The notes under the pieces are model-generated. The model was given only the letters and a program-made list of their open reading frames with translations, did no database searches and had not been told where the DNA came from. Both the position numbers and the translations under genes were made by a program. From Atrina japonica (taxonomy: Eukaryota > Mollusca > Bivalvia > Pterioida > Pinnidae), in contig BROG01000256.1 in the NCBI GenBank assembly GCA_030159075.1, positions 165,001 through 229,000 on the forward strand: 64,000 bases of DNA, written 5' to 3'. Below, piece after piece: positions 36,240 through 47,640 of the stretch (its first letter is position 1; each line of letters begins with the position of its first letter).

Positions 36240-37710
36240 GTGAGTATCAATACACAGGAAGTGTATCGTGATATATCATGATACATACTGATATGTATCA
36301 CTTTTCATCCATTTTCAATAAAAGGTTTTTAGGAACACAACTTAATAAGTTGCCAGTTACCACTGCACAAATACAACAATTACATGAGGTTTCATTCATA
36401 CAACATTTTATATATAAAAACAATAACATACTCATAATCTCATTATGATGAAACTAAACCAAAAATGGGGTAGGGATAAATACCGAAATGTACATGAAAT
36501 ACTGAAATCTACCACAAAATGGAGGGTAAAACTGCTGATAAATATGTTATTTAGAGACAATGAAGATACGCAAATGGGTTGCCAAAATTCGTTGTTCCCC
36601 CCACCCGCGTTCTTGATTTCTGAATGACAAGTGTTGCAAACTGCAACATCTTTAAGTATTATGTTTGTTTATATATTCCATTTAACTTTAAAATGTAGCC
36701 ATAAGTTGCTTTTAGATTTTTCTTTTGAACAAGGTTGTATTCAACCAGCTGCGTTGTTCCTGCTGCGCTTCCACGATCTGGATCAATTGAATGCTTATTG
36801 CTATGCACACTTCACGTTATGTAAAGTGCTCAATTGATGTGTGTGTTCTAATTTATAAAACATATTGGAAAAACAGTTTTCCGGATTGCTGTTCCAGTAC
36901 TCGAATTCGAACAAAACATATACTGGTATATCGTTACACCACTAGAAATATGTTTCTCTTCCTGTGAGTAACATCATTTTTCTGTTTATTACAGAGATAA
37001 TGAATGCATCTATGACATACATGTCCATGTAATACATACACATACCATAATAAAACCATCAACACTTCAGTAATTTATGGATGTCACCAAACCAAAAATA
37101 TTATAAATATTAGGCCCAGACTTTCAGGACTAAATGTGCCATTTTTCATTTATTTTGGATGTCTACCAAATTTAGAGGACAGAATCAAACAAATGCAGAA
37201 TTACTTAAGGATATACCAGTACAGTGAAATACATTTCTGCTGGGAACTTACTTTTGTCCTACAACTGTATGCTTGCACAGTTTACCCATTCTTATATTGC
37301 AGTATGTCCATATATTGACTTGTCCTTGAAGACATACATGCATATAATAAGCCAACATTCACTGAAAATACTTGTTTATCAAATGTTTTGCGGTGACATT
37401 TCGCAATTGAAATCACATTTAGATATACCGTACTGTATGTACATATATATAAATATGTAGGCTTACATGTACGTGACCAAAATTATAGCAATGGTTTTAT
37501 TGATATAACTGTCTGCTAATTGATCTTGTGGTTTTCTCTCTCTCTTTTTTTTTTTTTCCTGTTTTAAATGTTAATACTAGAGTGATCATTTTTACTCTTT
37601 AGGGTTCCCAAATGTGAACGTGGGTGTATGGATAATTTAATCTATCAAAACCGGTTTGGAGAACTGCTTGTGTTTGCATTTTGCGAAACGTTTGATAGAT
37701 TCTTCTTGGA

Positions 37711-37885
37711 TACAGTGGAACCTATCTTGAGAGACCAATCCTATCATAGACCACCTGTCTTGTGAGACCACATGGTTCAATAATCCGTTTTAATAAAACT
37801 TCTTTCGAAAAAAAACCATCTGTCTTAAAGAGACCACATTTCAAATGGCAGAAAAGGTGGTCTCTCAAGACAGATTCCATTGTAG
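37711..37885. mobile_element. TACAGT-ended MITE (family D)
   Basis: Left end 'tacagtggaacctatcttga' and right end 'tcaagacagattccattgta' are inverted. The interior includes 'gaccacctgtcttgtgagac'. TA-CAGT ends suit a Tc1/mariner-like origin. 175 bp, no ORF. Confidence 0.75.
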
Positions 37886-38129
37886 CACCAACAATGTGCA
37901 GTTGTCCTGGTAACATATCATTTTCAAAAAAGGATTCTACAAAGATCAAATTGTTCCATGTATACAATAGAACATCTCTTTCACGTTTTTTTTCTCATAC
38001 CGTATTTGGTCCAATGAATGCCAATGTCCCTGTAAGTGCCCTCTCCTTTTTCACATACGATCAAGTATCTTTTCAAGCCGATTGACAAGGAGATGTGTAG
38101 CAAAAAAATGTCAATAACTGTTTATCTCA

Positions 38130-38372
38130 AGCCCCCCCCCCCCAGGTGTGGTCAGTTGCAGAGCCTATTTCCAATGGGAAAATGGCTTGTATTTTCCCCT
38201 AAAATTACCCAAGTTTGAGATTCAAAATAAACAAATTAAAATAATTTTGAACAAATGTCTCAAATGAAGTACATACCTTTCTGTTTTAGTTAAAACTTGG
38301 AGTATTTTCCCAAAATTTTGGAACCTGCACCCAGAATTTAGGAGATATCAAATTCAAAAATCCCTATTGTAG
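38130..38372 (-). mobile_element. Element family G, reverse copy
   Basis: Matches 26440-26690 inverted, including 'ccaatgggaaaatggc', 'ctttctgttttagttaaaac' and 'acccagaatttagga'. Confidence 0.6.
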
Positions 38373-38434
38373 GTTTCATCAGAAAAAAATGTAAGTCATT
38401 ATTTGAATTCTTATGTTAACTTAAAGGAGAAGAT

Positions 38435-38632
38435 TTTTATGCCCTCGGCCTGCAAGGTCCAATTGGGCATCTAGTGATTGGATCGTCTGTCTGTCCATAA
38501 TTATATCCCTCCCCCATAATTCGGTCCCGCTTACTGTTTGTCTGTCTTGTTCGTAATTCCATCCCGCTTACCTATTCAAGTTTAAAAATTTGTTGGGACC
38601 GGGGGCATTTGTGTTTCACAAACACTTCTTGT
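38435..38632 (+). mobile_element. Probable repeat remnant ('gtctgtctgtccataatt')
   Basis: Contains 'gatcgtctgtctgtccataa', two 'cggtcccgcttac'-like phrases and an end 'gggggcatttgtgtttcaca'. I recall similar ends from molluscan repeats, without a class. Confidence 0.35.
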
Positions 38633-39252
38633 TATTTATGTGTTAAATAGCTAGATTACCGTATTTATGTTAATTCTTGACATTTTTCAGATATTAAAGA
38701 GGATCGATGAAGTGTTTCTTTGTTTACTTTTACTAATTTAACAGTTGTTTATGGTTTCCAGTACAAGCTCGAAATCATGGATAAAGAGAATTCCTCTCGG
38801 TGTTATTTCATATCATCTGATGAAAAGATGCTCGCTTATTACTTACGTATTAAGAAGTGGGTAGGGTGAATAAATATTTTTTGAGGATTGTTTTATCAAG
38901 AGAGATGATTTGCATATATACTGAATTATCAGCTAGTTTGTAACAAGGTTAATATACAAGAACTTTGTCGAACCCCAAAAATTCAGATCGAATTAGAATG
39001 TTTTGTTTTTGATAAAGTTTTGGCTACTCTGTAGTGTTATCTTTACAGTAGGGGTCATTTACATATACACAATTTCTAAGTCAACTAAAGATATATTTTT
39101 TTCCTGATTTATAAACAAATTTCACTCTTTTTGCACGTGTTTTTTTTTTTTTTTTTCATACAATCAAGAATTTTATATTAATTTTAAGTATAGGATAGAG
39201 GTACTGATATGTTCAGACGTGAATCATGAACATACTGAAATTTTTGGAATAA

Positions 39253-39450
39253 TGTTGTTGTATTGTTGTTTAACGTCCCACTCAAGAATCTGTCACTCAT
39301 ATGGAGACGTGACCAGATGCCAGTGAAGGGCTACAAATTTTGGTCTATGCTCAGCACTTACAGCCATTGAGCAGCGAGGGTTCTTTAACGTTCTAACACC
39401 AACTGTGACACAGGACCTCCGTTTTTACTGTCTCATCAGAAGGACAGGAA
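39253..39450 (-). mobile_element. SINE family C, reverse copy
   Basis: 'tattgttgtttaacgtccca' is the inverse of the tail 'gtgggacgttaaacaacaat' at 50779-50797. The body includes 'gctcagcacttacagccatt' and 'gagggttctttaacgttcta'. Confidence 0.75.
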
Positions 39451-39617
39451 ATGTTTTTGGGGTTTCGTTATTTCATTCTTGTTTCATTATTAATTAAGTC
39501 AGTTTCTAATCCTACAATAAAGAATCAGCATTTTCGAACTATTAAAAATATGCTTTTTATATTTCGTTTTCTGAGAGGAAATCAAATGGCAAAAAACAAA
39601 AGTATACCGGTATAGAC

Positions 39618-39858
39618 CAGGGATTTTCCTAGGCCATTTTAGAGTTCTGTAATAGGACCCATTCCCAATGCAAAAATTTTTTTTTTTCCCCAAAATTATG
39701 CAAAAATTCCCAAATTTGGAATTTCAAAATAAGAAATAAATTATTTTCAAACAAATGATCAAATTAAGCTTTTCTGTTTCAGTTCAAATATTGTATATTT
39801 TCCAAATTTTAAGGACCTTTGACCCAGAATTTAGGAGGTAGGGACGTCCCTGTAGACT
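39618..39858 (-). mobile_element. Element family G, reverse copy
   Basis: From 'ccagggattttcctaggcca' to 'gaatttaggaggtaggga'. Interior matches 26440-26690 inverted. Ends of the two copies agree, which defines the element at about 240-250 bp. Confidence 0.68.
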
Positions 39859-41174
39859 GTTCTGATGTGGTGATATCTACATTTGTACCACATTACGCTA
39901 GATATTTAGCACAGTGGTACCGTCTTTACAGCCTTATACATGACAACTATAAATATATTTCCAACAATAGTAGAGCGACCCTCTTTAAATACCGGTACTT
40001 ACAGAATACATGTATATGTTTGATTTTATTATCGTCTTGTATACAAATGTATGTATTTTATGTAAAGTCTAAGTTAGTCGCATTTTAGATTAATATACAT
40101 GTATTCAGACACTCCTAAGTTTGATTTTCACAGATGGACAAAATAGGATGGCCTTAAATATATAACCTAGGTGAGAAATAAAGGATTTAAGTACTGTTTC
40201 TCTAGGGAAGCTAAGCTACAATGTATAACACTTTGTTTTATTTTCTCCAACTTTTCGTATTTTTTCCAGTACTACAAATGTAAATTTGTTCGGAAAGTTT
40301 GTCGATGAAATACAAATTTCTACCATGAAACAGCATTACAGTCCTATAGTACACGTACACATGCCAATCAGTAACATGCACATACAGAATTTCTTTGTTA
40401 ACTGTCAAATTGTTTTGTTCGTTGTTTACCTATGTTCTGATCAAATGAAGAGTTCCAAAACGTGAGGTAAATGCTTCAGTGTTCACTCGGCACGTAGAAA
40501 TGAACAAAGAGCTGGGATATATTATTTATTTATGTATTTTGATATTATGCATGTCTATCGCCTTCACAGTGAGATGTAAAAGTTACCTGGCCGGTAAACT
40601 CAGTCTAAATTTTCTATCTACTTTGGCATACATCCAGTGTACTTATCATATAACAAGGTAATTTTAGCACACTTTGTAGGTGTACAATTCATGATAAACA
40701 AGCCACCCATATTCATCAAATCTTCATATTTTTCTTTTTTCTTATTTCTTTTTTTGTACAATGTAAATTGTTTTTTATGAGACTATGGACTATGTCTCCT
40801 ACTTTGAATTATGTCTCCTAGTAAAAAAAAAAAGATCACATACAGATACCTGTATTGACTTGATTTTCGGGTAGAATTATTTTTGTACCAAGTTGTAGTT
40901 TACTCGGTGTTGCCTGTTTTAAACAGATTTTGTTTTGTTAATGTACATGTAGTCAAGTGTATAACAAGTCTCAAGCCAGAGGAACAAAAAATGAGTCTGA
41001 AATGAAGCATATATACATGTACATGTGTGTTAATGCCTTACACTGCCAAAACTGGTTTAATTGATAGTGACTAACAGTAGTGTCATGTTAGAAAAGTTTA
41101 CTATTGACATATCTTGCTGTGCACCTCTACCCCCCAAATCTTCTGCCCTGAATTTTTTTGTTTTGAATTTCGAA

Positions 41175-41460
41175 TGATGTTTTAAGCCACACTTGACAAG
41201 TTTTCAGTCCTATGGTGGCAGCCTGTTTTTAATGGTGGAGGAGAGAACTTGGTTACATTGTACTCGGGAAGAGACCACCAGCCTACCTACCACAAGTAAA
41301 CTAACCAACTTTCTCTCCAAAAATCAGCTTCGGTTTCAGTAGGGCTCAAACTTGCACTGACCAGAAGTGAGAGACTTCATGGTACTTTGTTTATAGCGTG
41401 ATGATTTAACCACTCAGCCACAGAGTAGCGTGATGATTTAACCACTCAGCCACAGAGGCC
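41175..41460 (-). mobile_element. SINE family A, reverse copy with duplicated head
   Basis: Tail 'gttttaagccacacttgaca', body 'gaagagaccaccagcctac' and 'actgaccagaagtgagagac'. The head phrase 'tagcgtgatgatttaaccac' is present twice in tandem (about 41394-41457), i.e. a 32-bp duplication inside the tRNA-like part. Confidence 0.75.
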
Positions 41461-41490
41461 CTCTCATACCCTGTAGGAGGGGGGGGGGGG
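41461..41490. repeat. G-rich short run
   Basis: 'ggaggggggggggg' near a SINE end. Simple sequence only. Confidence 0.6.
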
Positions 41491-44354
41491 AATATTGCAG
41501 TGTGTACTATATGAGTTATCCTCTTTAGTCCTTGTAGCCAGCATTGTTTAGACCTGGTTTAAACAACAACCAGTTTATTGGTACCATTGGTGAACTAGCA
41601 AACTTATTAGTGACCTTGAACATGCGAGAGCTGTCAAGTCAGCTGGAAACAGCTCGGCTTGGGAGGTTTTTCTTGAATGTCCAAAACTTGACAAAATTTT
41701 ACTACAAGTATAATTCTAGAGCTTATTAGACTATTCCTGACCAGTGATAGAAGTATACGATAATAGCATCTGAACTAGGGGTAACTAATGTTTATAATGT
41801 TTAAATTGGGTGAATGAGCCAGCTAGGCACAAGATCATCACATACTGTAAATATAAGTCTTTCAATTATTGATCTAGTGTATTGAGCCACTCTTATAAAC
41901 TTTCCAGCTTCATGTATGGATGGTAATACAAACAATGTCTGTTCAACTGATGAGTACATTTTTAATTATAAATGTCCAGAGGTTTGATTAGTGAATGTAA
42001 AAAGCTTGATGTATTGGCTTGATTGTGATACCTTTATGTATTCCATAGTGTACAATCCATTTTTATTGATGAAAGAGAAATCCTTGTGACAGTGTGTTTG
42101 TACCTATGAGAGTTTAATACATACCTTTCATAATTGCAGTAGTGTTTTTGTGCTGTTTAGCATGATTATGTAAAGTTGCATTGCAATATAAGTGAAAAAA
42201 ATATTTGTTAAAGCTGTGAAATGTCAGTAACGCTGAAATTCATTGGTCCTAAAATCAAAAAATGTTCTAGTACAAATAGGTTACCATCAGCCAGTTATAT
42301 TTATACAAACATTTGCATCTAAAAGAAATTTGGGGTTTTTGTGTTCTGAATATGTATAAATATAGATATTGTCAAAAATAGACCAGGTGCCTGCTAGATG
42401 CATGCAGTTGTATTAATCATATTTCCTGTCTTTCTATAAATTTAAACAATGGGAATATTTTGCTAATATAAGAGTACAGAAAATTGATAAGTGAAGGTAA
42501 AAGGGTTGACATATATCTTTGATTGGGATAATATTTTTAATGCATTAAATTGCCTTTCATACTTATTCATCTTACTTTTTCTTTTTTTGAGAAAAAGGCA
42601 TTTATCCACTCTTCTTGGAGGATTGAAAAAGTGGATGAGGATGAGTAGTTCAGGGTTCGTATTTTTTTTTACCAGTGACTGACTTTGTAGGGTCTAACAT
42701 TCTACAGTAATATGACTTTGTAAAAATACTTTATCTACGTTTTAATTAATTATGTCTCATAACAGAGAAATCAAAGAATCACGAGTGTCAAATTTTCAGA
42801 TTCGCTTGTCCTGTAGATTTACAAAATTTTCAGAATGTTTACTCACTGGGTTTTTTTCTAAAATAAAAAAAAAAATTTTTTTGGAGCCTCAAAAATTCTT
42901 AGTTGAATAAAAATTCAACTTTCACTGCCTCTTTGGTGCACTATCTTACATCAAAGAGGAAACTTAAAAAAGAAATTAGGTAAAATGATGTGGTCATTTA
43001 TCGATTGTCTGCCCTGCAGCTGTGAAACTGTTTTAGCCAAACAGCAGATGTTCTTGTGGTTTGCGGTTGATGGATGGAGTTCGAAGATGTCATTATATTC
43101 TTCTGGGTAAGAGTAGATTTTTTTCCCGCCCAATTTTGATTTAGTTCCGTAAGTGTCTTAGTCTTAAAAGCTTCAAATGCTGAGATAAAAATATATCTTC
43201 ACACTTCAAATTTAAATTAGTTGCTCAAAATAATTTATATGATCACTTTGATAAAAATGAAAATTATATTTTGATTATTCGTCTACTTAACGTTTTACTG
43301 GTGCAGGCACTTGAGTGTGGAGTGCCTTCCCCTGCACTTATTGTGCCCTTGGATGATGGTATCAGATTATAGATACATTCTGTTCAGATTAATCAAATCC
43401 CAGACTGTAAACCTTTGGATATTCTTGTCTAACTTAATTTTAATGACTTGGAAATCACCTATCCCTATTTACCATTCATCATGCTGTTCTTTGTTAGAAT
43501 AGAAATATTCTGTGTGTTTGTTCTGTGTGGTCTGACAATATACTGACTGCATGGCTTCACTCCACTGAAAGATTTTCAAGATGTTCAACCTAGCCCTTTT
43601 TAGATTCACCTAGGGATGTGTTTATAAATGAAAGGTATAAAGGTCACCCCCAAAATGAATAATGTATTTGTATGTAAATACTGACCAATCCCTAACCATG
43701 TACTATATAACTTTGGATCTGGCCAGTCGTCTGTGCTGTACCTTATCTTTTTATCAAAAGACAAGAGCATTGGAGTAATTCTGGTATGATTTGTGTGACA
43801 TACTAACAGTTATTATATTTGTAAATAGGAAAACCTACAGTGTATCATATAAAAAGATCAAAGCAACCAAACAGCAAAAACTCAGTTTCTGTATATTTTT
43901 AGTAATTTTTTTTCAACTTTGTATTGTGGTACTGAACTGCAAGTCTGTAGTATATTTGGAACAAGTGGCAAAAATATTCTTACAACCACAAAGGTTTAAT
44001 GCATTGGTTTTTCAACTGTTTATTCAAATTCTTTGGCAAGCACATTTGACATTCCTTGCCAAGCACCTGAACCTTTGAGATCTCGAGTTATCAATGTATG
44101 ATTATGTAGGTAATCCATTTCACAGGGGGTGAGACTGAGTATTCTTTAATGAGAGAGGATTGTCATAACATCTTAGGAAATAGAAGACTTATCATCCGTT
44201 TAACTTGTAAGAAGTTAACACTGTCTGACCAAGAAATGATGTACAGTGCTACATTGTATGCTTAAACTGGTACACAGAGTCATGTTGAGATGACTGTCTG
44301 AAGCAATTTCTTTGTCATATTTTACAAAGGATTATCTAAACCTGTGTAAGAAGG

Positions 44355-44530
44355 TGGCCTCTATGGCCAAGAGGTTAGAGCTCTCTGGAGGAGTGAATTT
44401 AGAGGTTTTTGCTTTAAGCCATGATTCTCACTTCAAGTCAGCATGGACTTTGGTTTCAATCTCTGCTAGACCCAAGCTGTTATTGCAGTAGAGTTTTACC
44501 ACTTACTTGACATTTGTTGAAATAATTTCA
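44355..44530 (+). mobile_element. SINE family A, head and middle part
   Basis: The head 'ggcctctatggccaagaggt' with 'tagagctctctgg' is tRNA-like. The body has 'gtcagcatggactttggttt' and 'ctgctagacccaagctg'. The 3' end is lost. Confidence 0.55.
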
Positions 44531-44579
44531 AGGGAGATCTTGTTAAGGGGGAAGGGTGTATTGATGCTTAGGGTATTGG

Positions 44580-44850
44580 CCCAGATACATTATGTAGCTC
44601 AGTTGGTAAGAGCGTCCCGCTAGTATTCAGAAGGTCCTGGTTTGGATTCCTGGTCTGACCGCACATATTCCCCCATCGGCTACTTTTGGGAGGAAAACAG
44701 TATACCCATAGAAAACCCAAGTGTCTGACTTTGCAACTTCCATACCATCTCACATAGTACATACCTTCTCACATAGTAACTCTCCTGCCCAATTTGATGA
44801 TCAAACACAGGCCATATTGGCGAGAAGCGAATGTGCTAACCACTGCACTA
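44580..44850 (+). mobile_element. SINE family B with a clear tRNA-derived head
   Basis: 'gtagctcagttggtaagagc' matches an RNA polymerase III A box, and 'ggtcctggtttggattcc' a B box about 40 bases on, as in tRNA genes. No complete acceptor stem pairing is seen, and the following 'cgcacatattcccccatcgg' to 'gtgctaaccactgcactact' is not tRNA, so this is a SINE, not a functional tRNA gene. Confidence 0.75.
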
Positions 44851-45106
44851 CTGGTCAAAGTTAGTATATCAGTAATGAACTACAAATGTAGGAGGTTGTC
44901 CTTGGCCTTTTGTCAATAAAACATTGTTCCCTCATTATTGTTCCTGTGACAATCTATTGGTGTTCTATTGGTCTAAAATCTAAAATTACACTGCCGACAT
45001 CTTCTGATTTTGATCTTTTTTTAAGTTTTGTTTTATCATTGTTTTATGAGATAACATTTGAAAGCTTTTTTGTATTTTTCTTTTCTTACCAATATATGTC
45101 AACTTA

Positions 45107-45109
<3 letters not shown>

Positions 45110-45130
<21 letters not shown>
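45110..45130. repeat. (CA)n microsatellite
   Basis: Short CA run immediately before the palindrome at 45140. Confidence 0.9.
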
Positions 45131-45139
<9 letters not shown>

Positions 45140-45143
<4 letters not shown>

Positions 45144-45159
45144 ATTATTTGTTTTTGTT

Positions 45160-45227
<68 letters not shown>

Positions 45228-45247
45228 AACAAAAACAAATAATTATA
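45140..45247. repeat. 108-bp perfect palindrome centred on (TA)n
   Basis: The 25-base arm at 45141-45165 ('ataattatttgtttttg..') is the exact inverse of 45222-45246, and the intervening 56 bp are pure TA, itself self-complementary. The whole segment therefore pairs end to end and can extrude as a cruciform. Confidence 0.93.
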
Positions 45248-45503
45248 AAAAAAATTATATGACATTGGTGTGGTAGACCATGGTAAACTGATCCTTAAAA
45301 GATTGACTCTTATTGTTGTTGCCGTTTTTTTCCATCAAGGTTGTAGATATTTAAAAGTTTCATATAGCAATTAGCATTTTTTCCATTTTTAAGTTAAATT
45401 TCAAACATGCAAATTCTTGATGAATTAGTAATAATAGAATTTTTCAGATTGCTTTTCTGATTTTTATCTGACATTAACAAGCTTTTTACTTCTTTTAGAG
45501 TAT

Positions 45504-45594
45504 TTAACTTATCAACCCCTGAAAAACAATGGAATATTCTGTAAATCAATGGCTTAGACCAGTCAAAATGTGTCTTGAGGGATGAATGGGTTAA
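45504..45594 (+). mobile_element. TTAA-bounded MITE, short form
   Basis: Left 'ttaacttatcaacccctg', right 'ggatgaatgggttaa', 91 bp. Same interior as 32834-32924 ('ctgtaaatcaatggctta'). Confidence 0.75.
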
Positions 45595-45972
45595 CAATAC
45601 TTTCCCAGTTAGTACACATTCATATAGAGTAATTTTGCTAAAGGTATTTAAACTTTTTTCGTTTTAAAAAAGTTGACTGAAATTGAGACCATAATTAGTT
45701 TAAACTTAAGAAAATGTCAATACCAAGTGCTTATAAGATTAAAACTGCTTTCTGAGCATTAAATGTCTGGTTTGGTGGTAAATCAGAAATAAAGTTAATT
45801 TGATAGAAATTCATGAGGTAAGCAGTAAAGAACAATAAGGTTACATGAGGGTAACAGTGTTTTTCTCTCAGGTTTTTCATGAACACTATCACAGAACTTT
45901 GTTTTTAAAATTCAACTTAAAATTTTAGTAAACAACCATTCCAAGGACACATTTGAGGCATTATATATATAT

Positions 45973-46133
45973 TACAGTAAAACTTCTGTATACTGCCACC
46001 ATTTCTTCAGCCCAGATTTGGCATTAGGAAGGGTTTTGCGTTAGGTTGAGGGTTTAAGTGGACTTTCAAAATTTGTGGTGCAAAGTGAGGTGGCAAATGA
46101 AACAAGGTCCATTATAAAGAGGTTTTACTGTAC
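45973..46133. mobile_element. TACAGT-ended MITE
   Basis: Left 'tacagtaaaacttctgtata' and right 'tataaagaggttttactgta' are near-inverted ends, about 160 bp. It lies about 40 bp from the next TACAGT-type element. Confidence 0.65.
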
Positions 46134-46171
46134 TTATATTTTTGCTTGGCGTCCTTGAGGTGAATTACATC

Positions 46172-46555
46172 ACAGTGTGAAACCTGTCTTGAGAGACCTC
46201 TCATAAAAGACCACCTGTCTTCTGAGACCACTCATTAAAGACCACCTGTCTTCTGAGACCACTCATTAAAGACCACCTGTCTTCTGAGACCACTCATTAA
46301 AGACCACCTGTCTTCTGAGACCACTCATAAAAGACCACCTGTCTTCTGAGACCACTCATTAAAGACCATCTGTCTTCTGAGACCACTCATTAAAGACCAC
46401 CTGTCTTCTGAGACCACTCTCATAAAAGACCACCTGTCTTCTGAGACCACTTTCTGGAAATCATCTGGTTAAATCATCCATTAGATAAAACATCTTTTGA
46501 GAGACCACATTTTAGCGGCAGATTGGGTGGTCTCATAAGACAGGTTCTACTGTAT
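46172..46555. mobile_element. Family D MITE expanded by an internal 31-bp array
   Basis: Ends 'cagtgtgaaacctgtcttga' and 'ataagacaggttctactgta' match the family D ends of 37711-37885. The interior at about 46195-46452 is a 31-bp tandem array of 'gaccacctgtcttctgagac' with 'cactcattaaa', about eight units, so the array grew out of the element's own subterminal sequence. Confidence 0.82.
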
Positions 46556-46954
46556 TACAAATGTAAGAAGAAGTGGACTCAAAAAGTACTGAATTTCTCC
46601 TTCCATCAGGTAAATCACAGGGGGGAAAAATCATGTATTGTACACAAAGTATGCTCTGTATAATGGGAGTCAAGTTCTACTCAAATAAAAATCGACAGAA
46701 TTATGGGTAATGCTAATAACCGAAATATTCAGGAGTAAGTATTTGTACGAGTGTGTTGACTAGAAGTAAACACCTACACGTGTTCCAGTTGAATAACGGG
46801 TCATTTGCAAGCATATTTACTTTGATCTTCCTTCATAATGTAAAAACTATTTTATAAATCTACATCATAGATGGATGAGCAAGGGATTATCACCTATGTA
46901 ATAGTTCTTTGTATAGTGTCATAGTCTGATTATCAAAGCCATGCCTCTGAGCTG

Positions 46955-46958
<4 letters not shown>

Positions 46959-47039
<81 letters not shown>
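46959..47039. repeat. (TA)n microsatellite
   Basis: Uninterrupted TA run of about 80 bp. Confidence 0.97.
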
Positions 47040-47042
<3 letters not shown>

Positions 47043-47179
47043 AACCCATTGATTTGTGCAGGAAAGGATACATATAATACTATTATTTGTATAAATATTA
47101 GGTATGGTATGCCTTTAAAGAAATTACCAAAACAAATTATCTAATCTAAGTGGTTAGATGGATCAAATATGTGTTAGCA

Positions 47180-47450
47180 GCCATAGTGCGTGGTAGTAGG
47201 AACCTTATCTGTTTCGGGTATGGGGATAGAGAGAACCACTGTGGTTATAGCATTGCACCTTAAATCACAAAGTGTCTTGTTTATTGTAGCTAGGTTTGTG
47301 CCCTGCTGGAACGTATGCTTAATTAAGTTTGCCAGATTCTGTTTGGGTTGCAGGAAGTCTATTAAGTAGGTTTTCTTCATAACCATTGAAAATTGTCTCA
47401 TTCCCCTATACATGTATAACTGAAAAATGGCATAAAAAACAATGGTAAAA
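47180..47450 (+). mobile_element. SINE family A, strongly diverged copy
   Basis: Weak matches only: 'gtttgtgccctgctggaac', 'aattaagtttgccag' and 'ataactgaaaaatggcataa' in the same order as in better copies. Confidence 0.4.
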
Positions 47451-47464
47451 CAAAATTATCACCT

Positions 47465-47640
47465 GTGTGATTGAAAGAGATATATGACCTTGGTGATTAT
47501 ATATGACCTTAGTTATTATACATTTAACCTTGGTAATTATATATATGACCTTAGTAATTATATTTAATACCTTGGTAATTAATTATATGTCCTGAATAAT
47601 TATATATATATATATATATGTATGTATACATGACCTGAAT
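47465..47640 (+). repeat. Degenerate repeat 'tatatgacctt.gtaatta'
   Basis: About six imperfect units of roughly 28-32 bp, most holding 'tgacctt' (or 'taacctt', 'tacctt') followed by 'ggtaattata'. Weaker 'aagtaattat' echoes continue to 48470. Confidence 0.65.

Noticed and set aside
41544..41729. Plus-strand frame 'GTIGELANLLVTLNMREL..'
   Set aside because: Looks somewhat protein-like but starts at TTG and lacks a good acceptor and any family match; cannot be assigned to the MICU-like gene.
43019..43107. Exon-like segment between CCTGCAG and GTAAGA
   Set aside because: Splice sites are good and one frame is open, but the peptide matches neither MICU nor another family I know; left as unassigned.
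43308..43370. Exon-like segment after GGTGCAG ('ALECGVPSPALIVPLDDG')
   Set aside because: Open for about 20 codons only, with no convincing donor or homology.
44580..44670. Functional tRNA gene
   Set aside because: A and B boxes are present but the cloverleaf stems do not close, and SINE body sequence follows.
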